A stretch of 64,000 bases of DNA from Rugalucina vietnamica. Lineage: Eukaryota > Mollusca > Bivalvia > Lucinida > Lucinidae. This document shows, piece after piece, positions 21,094 through 32,645 of this stretch; positions within the stretch are counted from its first letter, which is position 1; each line of letters starts with the position of its first letter. A model generated the notes under the pieces. It worked only from the letters and a program-made list of their open reading frames with translations, was not told where the DNA came from and ran no database searches. A program made the position numbers and the translations under genes. The stretch is from contig OZ024880.1 of NCBI GenBank assembly GCA_964017185.1, positions 31,400,329-31,464,328 on the forward strand, written 5' to 3'.

Positions 21094-23571
21094 TATAGCA
21101 AAAGTGAGCAAAGCTCACATACCCCCGGCGGTAGCCATCAGAGGTCATACCACTTTGAGACAAAAAGCAGATTACAGAATAAGGTATACATCTTGTCATC
21201 AAATGAACACCTAGGTGTACTGTATGCTTCTACAAAGATAGAACATCAAGGTATCTTCTGGTGCAGATTTGTATTCTAGAATTTAAGAAAATAATAAAAA
21301 TAAAGTTCACACAATCAGAGAGAAAGAAAAATGAACAAATAAAGGGACTGATAAGCAGGAGATGGCTGATTATTTCTTACACAATATAACTTACCATTCC
21401 CAATGTTTGCACTTAATTTCACCTTCCTAAGTCAAACACTTTCTGAGAAATTTTTGACAGAAATTTCCCTATTCATTATACAGGAGTGACAGATGGAAAA
21501 ACTACAAAGTGGAAAAAGAATGGAAAACAAATACTTGCCCTTTGATTTTCTCTTACACAATACATTTGGACACTTGTCTAGATGTATACAAAATTTGAAG
21601 AAGCTGGCATAAATATAGCAAAAGTGAGCAAAGCTCACATACCCCCGGCAGTAGCCATCAGAGGTCATACCACTTTGAGACAAAAAGCAGATTACAGAAA
21701 AAGGTATACATCTAGTCTCATCAAAAGAATACCCAGGTGTACTGTAAGCTACAAAGATAGAACATCAAGTTATCTTCTTCTGGTGTAGATTAGTTTAAAA
21801 TTTAAGAAAATTATAAAAACAAAGTTCTGAGACCTGAGCTGTATTATAGGAAAACCTGCTGGTTGAATATGTGAAAACAAAGACTTAGATCAGCTGCAAA
21901 ATCAATCCCTCAACATTCTAAATCAGAAACTGCTAGTGTCTAACCATTTTGTGCTATATAGCCACATCTATCTCCAACCTCTTTGGAGATCCCAAAGAAA
22001 GGTTTTATCGTGGCATAGCTCACATGAAGTTACATCCAACAACAACAACAAAAAAAAAACTTTTGGAGATAAAATATATTCATAAATAATTATATTCACA
22101 ATGAAAGGCTTTGGGTTGAGTGACAGATGGAAAAACATAAGCAGGAGATAGCTGATTATTTCTTACACAACACAACTTATCATTCCCAATGTTTGTACTA
22201 AATTTCATCATCCTATGTCAAGCAGTTCCTGAGAAATTTCCCTATTCATTGTACAGGAGTGACAGATGGAAAAACTACAAAGTGGAAAAAAAATGGAAAA
22301 ACAAATACTGGCCATCTGATTTTCTCTTACACAATACACTTGGACACTGTCTAAATATATACAAAATTTGAAGAAGCTGGCATAAATAGGAGCTGAGAAA
22401 TTTGTGACGGAAATTTCAATCAGAGAGAAAGAAAAATGGATAAAGTGACTGATAAGCAGGAGTGGGCTGATTCTTTCTTACACAATACGACATACCATAC
22501 CCAATGTTTGTACCAAATTTCACCATCCTATGTCAAGCAGTACCTGAGAAATTTTTGACAAAAATTTCCATATTCATTATACAGGAGTGACAGATGGAAA
22601 AACTACAAAGTGGAAAAAGGATGGAAAAACAAATACAGACCATCTGATTTTCTCTTACACAATACACTTGGACACTGTCTTCATGTAAACAAAATTTGGA
22701 GAAGCTGGCATAAATAGGAGCTGAGAAATCTGTGACGGAAATTTCCATCAGAGAGAAAGAAAAATAAAAATGGACGAATAAAGGGACTGATAAGCAGGAG
22801 ATGGCTGATTCTTTCTTACACAATACAACTTACCATACCCAATGTTTGTACCAAATTTCATCATCCTATGTCAAGCAGTTCCTGAGAAATTTTTGACAAA
22901 AATTTCCATATTCATTATACAGGAGTGACAGATGGAAAAACTACAAAATGGAAAAAGAATGGAAAAACAAATACAGACCATCTGATTTTCTCTAACACAA
23001 TACACTTAGACACTGTCTAGATGTATATAAAATTTGAAGAAGCTAGCATAAATAGGAGCTGAGAAATCTGTGACAGAAATTTCAATCAGAGAGAAAGAAA
23101 AATGGACAAATAAAGGGACTGATAAGCAGGAGATGCCTGATTCTTTCTTACACAATACAACTTACCATACCCAATGTTTGTACCAAATGTCAACATCCTA
23201 TGTCAAGCAGTTCCCGAGAAATCTTTGACAGAAATTTCCATATTCATTATACAGGAGTGACAGATGGAAAAACTATAAAGTCGAAAAAGGATGGAAAAAC
23301 AAATACTGGCCATCTGATTTTCTCTTACACAGTACACTTGGACACTGTCTACATGTATACAAAATTTGAAGAAGCTGGCGTAAATAGGAGCTGAGAAATC
23401 TGTGACAGAAATTTTAATCAGAGAGAAAGAAAAATGGATAAATAAAGGGACTGATAAGCAGGAGATGGCTGATTCTTTCTTACACACTACAACTTACCAT
23501 ACCCAATGTTTGTACCAAATTTCATCATCCTATGTCAAGCAGTTCCAGAGAAATCTTTGACAGAAAAAAAG

Positions 23572-23607
<36 letters not shown>

Positions 23608-24514
23608 TCTTCACAGAAAAGACAAAAACTATATACCCCCTATATACTTCGTATATGCCGGGGGTATAAATAGGAGCTGAGAAATCTGTGACAGAAATTT
23701 CAATTTAGAGAGAAAAAAATGGATAAATAAAGGGACTGATAAGCAGGAGATGGCTGATTCTTTCTTAGACAATACAACTTACCATACCCAATGTTTGTAT
23801 CAAATTTCATCATCATATGTCGAGCAGTTCCTGAGAAATTCTTGACAGAAATTTCCCTATTCATTATACAGGAGTGACAGATGGAAAAACTACAAAGTGG
23901 AAAAAGAATGAAAAACAAATACTTGCCCTCTGATTTTCTCTTACACAATACATTTGGACACTGTCTAGATGTATACAAAATTTGTAGAAGCTGGCATAAA
24001 TAGGAGCTGAGAAATCTGTGACAGAAATTTCAGAGAGAAAGAAAAATGGACAAATAAAGGGACTGATAAGCAGGATATGGCTGATTCTTTCTTACACAAT
24101 ACAACTAACCATACCCAATGTTTGTATTAAATTTCATCATCCTAAGTTGAGCAATTCCTGAGAAATTTTTGACAGAAATTTCCCTTTCATTATACAGGAG
24201 TGACAGATGGAAAAACTACAAAGTGGAAAAAGAATGGAAAAACATATACTGGCAATCTGATTTTCTCTTACACAATACACTTTGACAATGTCTAGATATA
24301 TACAAAATTTAAAGAAGCTGGCATAAATAGGAGCTGAGAAATCTGTGACAGAAATTTCAATCAGAGAGAAAGAAAAATGGACAAATAAAGGGACTGATAA
24401 GCAGGAGATGGCTGATTCTTTCTTACACAATACAACTTACCATACCCAATGTTTGTACCAAATTTCATTATCCTATGTCAAGTAGCTCCAGAGAAATCTT
24501 TGACAGAAAAAAAG

Positions 24515-24607
<93 letters not shown>

Positions 24608-25852
24608 CCATCTTCACAGAAAATCCAAAAACTATATACCCCCTATATACTTCGTATATGCCGGGGGTATAAATAGCAGCTGAGAAATTTGTGACAGAAA
24701 TTTCAGTTAGAGAGAAAGAAAAATGAACAAATAAAGGGACTGTTGAGCAGGAGAGGGCTGATTCTTTCTTGCACATTACAACTTACCATATCCAATGTTT
24801 GTACCAAATTTCACCATCCTATGTCAAGCAGTTCCTGAGAAATCTTTGACAGAAATTTCCATTTTAATTATACAGGAGTGACAGATGGAAAAACTACAAA
24901 GTGGAAAACAAATGGAAAAACAAACACTGGCCATCTGATTTTCTGTTAAACAATACACTTTGACACTGTCTAGATGTATACCAAATTTGAAGAAGATGGC
25001 ATAAATAGCAGCTGAGAAATTTGTGACAGAAATTTCAATTAGAGAGAAAGAAAAATGGACAAATAAAGGGACTGATAAGCAGGAGAGGGCTGATTCTTTC
25101 TTACACATTACAATTGACCCTACTCATTGTTTGTACCAAATTTCATCATCCCATGTCAAGCAGTTCCAGAGAAATCTTTGACAGAAATTTCCATATTCAT
25201 TATACAGGAGTGATAGATAGAAAAACTACAAAATGGAAAAAGAATAGAAAAACAAATACTAGACATCAGATTTTCTGTTACACAATACACTTTGACACTG
25301 TCTAGATGTATACCAAATTTGAAGAAGATGGCATAAATAGCAGCTGAGAAATTTGTGACAGAAATTTCAGAGAGAAAGAAAAATGGACAAATAAAGGGAC
25401 TGATAAGCAGGGGAGGGCTGATTCTTTCTTACACATTACAACTGACCCTACTCATTGTTTGCACCAAATTTCATCATCCCATGTCAAGCAGTTCTAGAGA
25501 AATCTTTGACAGAAATTTCCATATTCATTATACAGGAGTGACAGATGGAAAAACTACAAAGTGGAAAAAGAATTGAAAAACAAACACTGGCCATCTGATT
25601 TTCTGTTACACAATACACTTTGACACTGTCTAGATGTATACCAAATTTGAAGAAGATGGCATAAATAGCAGCTGAGAAATTTGTGACAGAAATTTCAATT
25701 AGAGAGAAAGAAAAATGGACAAATAAAGGGACTGATAAGCAGGAGAGGGCTGATTCTTTCTTACACATTACAACTGACCCTACTCATTGTTTGTACCAAA
25801 TTTCATCATCCCATGTCAAGCAGTTCCAGAAAAATCTTTGACAGAAAAAAAG

Positions 25853-25888
<36 letters not shown>

Positions 25889-25949
25889 TCTTAACAGAAA
25901 AGACAAAAACTATATACCCCCTATATACTTCGTATATGCCGGGGGTATA
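21094..25949 (+). repeat. 4.9-kb array of a ~332-bp unit with three (AC)n-hairpin modules
   Basis: About 13 direct copies of a ~332-bp unit recognisable by gagaaatctttgacagaaat, ttacacaatacacttggaca and ggactgataagcaggaga. Two head modules (21094 and near 21617) carry tagcaaaagtgagcaaagc and acatacccccggc. Three tail modules (about 23570-23670, 24512-24672, 25850-25949) each carry (AC)n and then tatatacttcgtatatgccg in a hairpin ending ccgggggtata. The (AC)n runs differ in length, the longest (24518-24607) being about 45 repeats. All ORFs here are by-products of the repeat. Confidence 0.9.
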
Positions 25950-26096
25950 AAGATGCAAAATTACAATAACTCTCTTTGGTTCCATGTTGCCAAATGCCCG
26001 AAGAGGCTTCAGTAGCCGAAACTGCAGTATGGCCTTTCTCGTTAATATGTTCACTGCTCTTAAAGGATCTGTTTTATTTTCATTAGTACTGTCAAC
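25950..26096 (+). mobile_element. Right part of a dispersed repeat (see 59400-59600)
   Basis: Continues the repeat broken at 21093: atgcaaaattacaataactc, ggttccatgttgccaaat, ttcactgctcttaaaggatc. Confidence 0.75.
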
Positions 26097-26112
26097 CAAT
26101 TAATGACATTAA

Positions 26113-26134
26113 TGAGCCTTTGCATGAGAAAACC
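26113..26134 (+). mobile_element. Family B MITE, left end split by an insertion
   Basis: tgagcctttgcatgagaaaa is the family B start. The element resumes at 27062 after a Helitron-like insertion. Confidence 0.75.
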
Positions 26135-27061
26135 AGAGGACCAATGGTCCAGTAAATGCTCACCTGAGATCTGATATAGCCCTAGAATCATTAATGTTTG
26201 TACATTTGTCAATTTCCTGCAAGTTTTCCCCTTCAAATGATATTTTAAAGTGTTCCCAATTCCAATGTATAGGCCACCTATGTTGACCTTGCCATGAGTC
26301 ATGATTTAAGTATACATTGAAGTACTCTAGTACCAGATGCTACATGCCAAGATTCGTTGAAATCAGTCCACCTGCTCCAAAGAAGATTTTTGAAGAGTTT
26401 TTACCATATATATGGGCATTGAGGCCATCTTGGTCATGTGACTTGGATTTGGTTCCTTTTCCTATAGATGCTTCATATGAAATTTGGCTTTGATTGACCA
26501 AGTGGTTTCAGAGGAGAAAATGTTTGAATATTATGGTAATATACATGCATACTGCCCCAGGAGTGGGGCAGACCATCCTCTGGGGTACAACAGGGGTCCA
26601 ATCTTTTTTCAGAATCATTATTATTTTGTCCAATCCCTGCAAGTTTTTCCCTTCCAATGACATTTAAACAGTTTTCCCCTTCCCAAAGCACATGCAACCT
26701 ATGTTGACCTTCCCATAAAATAGGTCAATGTCATCAAAGTGTCATGACTTATGTACAAAATGTAGTACTATAGTCACTGATGCTACATGTAAAGTTTCTT
26801 TGAAATCAGACCCGCAGTTCCGGAGAAGATATTTGAAGGGTTTTTTACAATATATGAGCATGGTGGCCATCTTGCCGTAATGATCTTGGTCATGTGACCT
26901 GTATTATTTATGTACACATTGGTTCCCCCTTCCTATACCGGTAGATGCTTCATATAAAATTTGGCTATGATCTTTGAAATGGTGGACAGACAATGGACTG
27001 ACACTGGGCACCTGCCTATTCTGTAGGCTCACCTTGTGAGCCTATGGCTCAAGTTAGCTAA
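26135..27061 (+). mobile_element. Helitron-like element, copy 2
   Basis: 927-bp element, AGAGGACCAATGGTCC to GAGCCtatGGCTC-aagttag-CTAA. It lies inside a family B MITE: joining the flanks (gagaaaacc and aacaatttggg) restores the MITE consensus with no duplicated bases. Insertion without target duplication fits the Helitron mechanism, although a 5' TC is lacking. No ORF for Rep/helicase. Confidence 0.75.
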
Positions 27062-27120
27062 AACAATTTGGGTTGTCACAAACCAGGTTATACGGTCAGA
27101 GAAGCAAGCTTGAAATTTAA
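27062..27120 (+). mobile_element. Family B MITE, continuation after the insertion
   Basis: aacaatttgggttgtcacaa, then agaagcaagcttgaaattt, which is the next part of the family B consensus. It then fades. Confidence 0.6.
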
Positions 27121-27425
27121 TGCATAACCTGAACACCCAATAACTTTGCCATGGAATTAATGGAAACAACTTATTTTAAGAAACAATTTTCTTTACTTGG
27201 AACTATTGCAATTAACAGAGGATGTTGGAAGGCAGATTATGGTGGTTAAATTCACCATGGCACAGTAAATGTGAATTAATTATCATAATGTATCTGCCTG
27301 ACAACATGTTTATCAAAGATAATTCACAGTAAATGAAGACCATTTGGATAAAAAGGCTCAATGTAAATGATAATAGTGTGATGTTTGGGGAAAAAAAACA
27401 AAAAAAAAACAACAAAAAAACTTAC

Positions 27426-27573
27426 ACTCAGCTGTTTAATAATCTCATGGAATTTGAGTTTTGTGAGGAAATCATCCATCTCATTCGACTTTTTCTCCAT
27501 CTCAGTAAGGAGTTGAGCCAGTAACTGCTCCGCATATGGACCATGATTGCTATCATTCTCATCAATCTCTGCC
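27426..27573 (-). CDS. STAT5: STAT5-like gene, coding exon 2
   Basis: 148-base exon encoding the second half of the N-terminal domain, residues 44-93: W-AEIDENDSNHGPYAEQ, then LLAQLLTEMEKKSNEMDDFL and FLTKLKFHEIIKQLS. It aligns with the vertebrate STAT5 stretch that leads into HYATQLQ. The acceptor is ttgttacag and the donor GTAAGT. Exons 1 and 2 together are 279 bases, so the exon ends in phase 0. A family B MITE lies 15 bp upstream of the acceptor (27589-27822), so the branch point and pyrimidine tract must lie within or beside MITE sequence. Confidence 0.94.
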
Positions 27574-27588
27574 CTGTAACAAAACACT

Positions 27589-27822
27589 TGAGCCACATCA
27601 TGAGAAAACCACAGTGTGGTTTCTGAACAGCTCGGACACAAACCGAAATGTACAAGCATAGAAGATGGATAGAGGCTGGAAATTTTGGTTTAGAATGTTG
27701 AGGTATTGTACTATTTGTGTAGCGAAAACAAAAGCGCTGATCAGCTTCACAGTCACTGTGAAGCTGATCTGTGCCTTTGTTTTTGCATATGCAAAATGTT
27801 GGTTTTCTCATGATGTGGCTCA
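27589..27822. mobile_element. Family B MITE
   Basis: Complete copy beside the exon 2 acceptor. Central palindrome gcttcacagtcactgtgaagc. Confidence 0.85.
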
Positions 27823-28066
27823 CTGAAGGATTGAAATTCAGATCTTTTAGCTTTCACTGGATAATGAAAAACATTTGGCTGTTTTAGTGTCTGTGAAAAC
27901 CGACAAAATGCCACAGGAGTAAACAATTTCACTGGCTTATATTCAGACATCACCCCACCCATAGGTGTGGCTTAGGTCATGTGACTACCCAATATGTTTC
28001 ATTGGCAAATGAAGAACATCAAGAAAGACACTTTCACCTAAGGCGATTGCAATGAAAATGTAAATA

Positions 28067-29018
28067 CGAGGGTCATTCAATAAGTAATGCAATATTGACC
28101 ATAATTTTTTGTTTGAACTCATTAAAATTAAAATTTGATTTAGCTTTCTTGAAACATATGTTCAATTCGCCCCCTGCGAGACAGTTCAACACCTAGTCAC
28201 ATCGACTCACATGCTTGACTTCCTGTTGCCTAGCAACAATAGAACACTGGGAAAATGCACTTGGCCACGACTCTTAAAACCGTTGCCATGGTGACAGGAA
28301 AACCAAAATAAATGTATTCACTTTATTTTCTTACACCAAACTTAAAATAGCTACATTTAGTTTTCTGACAAGATAATGTAATCTGATTGATATATTTTAA
28401 ATGACACCCAATCAAAGCTGAAAAAATGACAAAAATTTCTTGATCCAGGGGTGAAAAATGGAGGTAGAGATACAATTTGTGCTACAATTTGACATCTAGT
28501 TTATTTAATCGAATATTTATACGCCTAGTTGTTTCTACCATTGACACTTTGTAAACTACTTGCTATAAAATGCAATTCTCAGATAACATATTTTGTTGCC
28601 TAGCAACCAAAACTAATGGAAAATGCACAAATCCGAAATTGCATAGGTTCTGGCGTTGCTAAGCAACAGCTGACACTCGTGGGGCTGTATGAATATTCCT
28701 GTTGCCTAGAAAGTTCTGGCTAAGGTGACATTACACAAACAAGTTGATAGATAGCTATTTAAAATACCACCAAAGAAATACCAAAGCTTTATGTTTATTT
28801 ATTTGATTTTTGAAAAGTGGTTTTCACGGCCACGACACCTTCGCTGTCATTCTATGGTTGCTAAGCAACATAAAGAGTCAGTGTGGTTCGATTTAGTTGA
28901 TGTTTATTTTCCTGAATGCAGATTGAATCAAAGATTCAGAAATTAAAAACATTACCTCTGTCAGATAAAAATAATCAAAAATACGCTACATATTGCATTA
29001 GTTTTTGAATGACCTACA
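28067..29018. mobile_element. Mariner-like non-autonomous element 2, with X-box motifs
   Basis: 952-bp element with inverted ends CGAGGGTCATTCAATAAGTA and the complement of tgtaggtcattcaaaaacta, flanked by TA. No transposase ORF. It carries five RFX X-box-like palindromes: GTTGCCTAGCAAC at 28225 and 28595, GTTGCTAAGCAAC at 28655 and 28857, and GTTGCCATGGTGAC at 28282, plus a half site at 28701. It lies in STAT5 intron 1. Confidence 0.85.
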
Positions 29019-29442
29019 TATTTCCTGATAAACACATAATTATGTTCTATTGTTTACCATTTTCATGATTATTATATTATATCTTCTAATATTGCATATG
29101 GCTAAAAATGTACATTTCAACACTCTTGACACTACACAGGTAGCCAGAAAAGTTAACTACACTGTGCTTCATAGATTTGAATATGATTAGTCTAGTAGTC
29201 TTCACTTTTTATCTACTACAATTTACTCATTATAGCATTTTGTAACTGCATTGTACATACAGATACAGTTCAACCTCATTATAATGCAGTTTTCAGTACA
29301 AGACGGCCATGTCATGGCTTCCAAATTTATCATTTTCTTATATGTCTATTGTAACTAACCTCATTATAACATGGTTTCAGTTAAAACAATGGCTGTTTCT
29401 ATGGACCCCAAAGATATCGATATAATAAGGTTGATCTGTAGG
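29019..29442. other. STAT5 intron 1, no feature recognised
   Basis: AT-rich. Contains cctcattataatgcagtttt and a diverged second copy (cctcattataacatggtttc), a short direct repeat. Confidence 0.4.
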
Positions 29443-29671
29443 TTAACTCATTTAAGCCTGGCGTCCCTTTTATGGGACATAGGCAAGCAGAATAGCCCCA
29501 GGTGTGACGCCGCAGAACGCGGCGTCCCATCTGGGGCTATTCTGTTTGCTTAGAGAATTTTTATTGAAAAATTGAATAAAATTGAAAAATCACTCCTAAC
29601 ACCCTTAAAGATGAAAGTGGATTGACCCAAATGATAATCATGGGAAAATCCATTCGTCAAATATAGGTTAA
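29443..29671. mobile_element. Short MITE with TTAACYCAT ends, copy 3
   Basis: Reversed copy with a well-kept central inverted repeat (gacgccgcagaacgcggcgt). Its edge is 13 bp from the end of STAT5 exon 1. Confidence 0.85.
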
Positions 29672-29684
29672 TGATACACCTTAC

Positions 29685-29815
29685 CATGGTTTTTCTTCTA
29701 TCCACTGTGACAAATAGTGCCTGACTTCTATTGGGAAATAATGCTGTGCGTAGAAACTCTGCACAAATCTGATATGTTCCGGTGGTAGCCTTGCAATCTT
29801 GTCCCACGCAGACAT
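29685..29815 (-). CDS. STAT5: STAT5-like gene, coding exon 1 (start codon)
   Basis: First coding exon of a STAT transcription factor, a latent cytoplasmic protein that is tyrosine-phosphorylated by JAK kinases, dimerises and acts in the nucleus. The ATG at 29815 opens MSAWDKIARLPPEH, followed by FYAQHYFPIEVRHYLSQWIE, which is close to the STAT5 N-terminal domain (vertebrate FPIEVRHYLSQWIE). The exon has 131 bases (residues 1-43 plus two bases of Trp44). It ends at the donor GTAAGG and joins exon 2 in phase to rebuild the Trp. No upstream in-frame coding is seen, so the start is well supported. The 5' UTR and promoter lie to the right and are not resolved. Intron 1 starts at 29684 and a MITE begins 13 bp in. 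Confidence 0.95.
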
Positions 29816-29882
29816 TGTGTGGCTCAATGGATAACCTTCAAACATCAAAGAGTTGCGTCAGTAGAAAACTGTGGTTTACAAC

Positions 29883-30035
29883 CAGGGGCCAGTTGTTCAG
29901 AACTTCCTTAGCTTAAAGTCATCATTAAGACCTCAACTCCTTAAGTAAATGCTGACTACATAAGCAAATATTTTTTGATGATAACAACAAAAAATAAGAG
30001 TGTATGTGTAAGATTCATGTTTGAAATGTTAACGA
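29883..30035. mobile_element. Partial copy of the CAGTTGTTCA MITE
   Basis: caggggccagttgttcagaa and then matches, in reverse, to the element at 13818 (gacctcaactccttaagtaa). The far end is lost. It lies about 70 bp upstream of the STAT5 ATG, in 5' UTR or promoter sequence. Confidence 0.65.
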
Positions 30036-31490
30036 ATTTTCGGTGTAACTACTTCCTGAAGTAAAAAAAGTTTCTACGGTGGCATATCAGTAACTACATT
30101 GATCCGTAGAAACACCTCAAACATCCAGTTCATGTAAACATGATGGTAACTCAAAACTTTTCACAGTAAAAGATGATTTTATCAATTGCAGAAATATCAC
30201 CATAAAATCTGAAAATTGATTGCTCGGTTTTGAGTAAAGCAAGCCCCACACCCCTACTGCCACCAACATTTGGACAAGAACATAAAATCATGTATTATTG
30301 TTATCAAAATGATTATCAATTCTTCTTTGAAATAATAGTGCTTAACATAACAATCGTGACTGAATTACTAATACTGCAACCTTCCATGTAAACAAACCAT
30401 GATTTATATGACACAGTAAAAATTTTATTTGAATTTATGACACTTACTTTCCTCCTTATTTTTATTTTTTTTTTGACAGGCAGGAAGGATCACATGACCT
30501 AAACTGTTCTATTCATGAATATTAATTAGCAGATGATTTAGACCTATGAAAAATGCTCACATTTATCACTTTTCTGGGAGAGATAAGGGTATTTTTTGGG
30601 TGGGGGTTTGTTTGGCATGCAGCGTATGTATTTATTTACTTCATGTCCTTCATGTATCATTTTCGTTGTTTTTCGTTCCAATAATCAAATGTCTTGGAAA
30701 AACTGTCACTGAGCGGGGAAATTTGCAGAGGTCTTCCCTGACTGATTTGCATATGTATACAATCACCAGGTGGTGCGGCTTTTTCTTTATCTTGTTAAAA
30801 CCAGTTTACATCGGGAACACTGAGCCACCTAGAATACGGAGTCCGAGTATACTCTTTTATGAAAGTAAACATTTGACCATGACTAAGGTCATAAAACTTA
30901 GATATTGGTGTCACATTAATTATCTATAAATAGATATTTTCATTTGTGTTTACCTGAATAGATTCAGCATTAAATGATTTTTTGCAGTAGAAAAACTCAA
31001 TTTTGAACCAATTTTGAAGCAAACTACAATCTGATAACAAAACTGACACGGTTTTTCGACCTTACAGGGCTTACCACGGAAATGATCCTGGCTAGACTAC
31101 GCAATAACAATCAAGGAAATTGCTCAGTGATTTTGAAATCACTTATTCCTGAAATTTGTCTACTTTTCCGAGAAAAACTCTATTTGGACGTACTCGTTTA
31201 GTGATAACAGGAATAACGTACTCGAGTACGCCATAATCATAATTGCCGGAATTGGAAGAAAAGCCGGCATCACGGGCCGAGTCATCTCGACCCAAACCGT
31301 ACGCCGATACTCTTAATTTGTTTCTTATCATCATCACCAGTATCATCATCAATCCTCAATCCTCAATCCACGGCCTCTTCGGCTCAGGTTGTCTCAATTG
31401 TGCTGATGGCATCCAATGTAGTTTTATTTTCTCTTGGGTGACTGAACTCAAATGTACTTTATGATTCAAGATGTGGATTGATGGATCAAG
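30036..31490. other. Upstream region of STAT5, no gene recognised
   Basis: No convincing exon on either strand. 31130-31400 is less AT-rich than its surroundings and holds a TTCCGAGAA site (31166-31174), which fits the STAT consensus TTCNNNGAA. It could be part of the promoter, but no transcription start can be placed. A 127-codon open frame at 30546-30929 (+) has no known domain. Confidence 0.3.
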
Positions 31491-31493
31491 GTT

Positions 31494-31662
31494 TTAGAGG
31501 AGGTCTGTCTTCTCGCTGAAGCGACCCGTGGCCTCGATGTAGGCTGAAACTTCCCTCTGTATGGTTTTTCTCCAGTCTGGTAGCTCTGGGTGGTCATCAT
31601 TGCTGAGTAGGGTATGAGTGTCTAAGTAGTTCTTAGACATCATCATGGAGGAATGGATAGGA
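31494..31662 (-). other. Unidentified ORF, possible terminal exon
   Basis: On the minus strand, GPIHSSMMMSKNYLDTHTLL runs into SNDDHPELPDWRKTIQREVS and AYIEATGRFSEKTDLL, then stop. Composition and the lack of repeats look like real coding sequence, and an acceptor-like tctatgttccag precedes it. However, those bases are the edge of a retrotransposon fragment (31663 onward), so the true boundary may have been destroyed. I do not recognise the family. Confidence 0.3.
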
Positions 31663-31924
31663 CCTGGAACATAGAATATAACCCAGGAAAATGCCAAGTT
31701 CTTCACATAACAAGATCACGGCAACCACTTCAGTCTCAATTTACACTCTCCATGGTCAGGTACCAGTAAACCATTCAGATTCAGATTCAGATTCAGGAAT
31801 CAGTAGACAGTGCTAAATATCTTGGCGTCAACATGTCTCAAGATCTAAGTTGGAATCATCACATAAATGAAATTACAGGTAAAGCAAATAGAACACTCGG
31901 CTTCGTCAAGAGAAATGTATATAC

Positions 31925-31964
<40 letters not shown>

Positions 31965-32590
31965 TTATGGAATTAGCATATAAGATCCTAGTTCGACCGC
32001 AGGTCGAACACGCCTCCTCAGTTTGGACCCCCCCCCCCCCCCATACAAAGGAAAACATCTTAAAAATCGAAATGACACAGAGACGAGCTGACAGATAGGT
32101 CAAAAACAACTACTCCACTTATGATAGTGTCTCACACATGCTTGACAACCTAGGTTGGCGATCACTTGAAAATCGACGCTTTGACTCTAGACTAATCATG
32201 CTCTATAAGATTGTATAAGGCCATGTGGCAATCCAGATGCCAACATATCTTGAGCAAACCCAGAGATTCACCCGACACATGCACCCTCTCTCGTATAGAC
32301 AAATCCATACACAAACAAAGTATCATCTGCAGTCTTTTTATCCAGCCACAATTGTTCTTTGGAACAGGATCCCCTCGGAACTTGTGCTTAGGACTGATCT
32401 TTGAAGGAGTCTGCCAGATCAAACATAGGTCCCCATAAATTCTAACACTGTTTTAATCTGCTTTTAAATTTCACACTGCACTAACACTATCAACATTTTA
32501 TCATTCTCACTGCTTTTTACTTTTACATCTGCTAGAATCTAGCTTTTTTACAGCGCAACTGTACACAGTACTCGTGAGAGGGTGCTGCAG
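31663..32590 (+). mobile_element. Non-LTR retrotransposon fragment (reverse transcriptase C-terminus)
   Basis: Decayed plus-strand coding: WNIEYNPGKCQVLHITRSR, then YLGVNMSQDLSWNHHINEIT, KANRTLGFVKRN, YKILVRPQVEHASSVW, EMTQRRADR, NNYSTYDSVSHMLDNLGW and later RIPSELV. These are hallmarks of the C-terminal part of Jockey/CR1-group reverse transcriptases. The element is 5'-truncated and frameshifted. A 33-base A run (31929) and a C run (32028) have grown inside the coding sequence. The 3' end runs into GATA and ATC repeats. Confidence 0.85.
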
Positions 32591-32606
32591 TATGAAAAGA
32601 TAGATA

Positions 32607-32607
32607 G

Positions 32608-32645
<38 letters not shown>

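Noticed and set aside
24449-24776. ORFs with long T-H or C-V runs
   Set aside because: They come from the (AC)n microsatellite.
30546-30929. 127-codon ORF upstream of STAT5
   Set aside because: Hydrophobic and low in complexity, no domain known to me, no supporting splice sites or start context.
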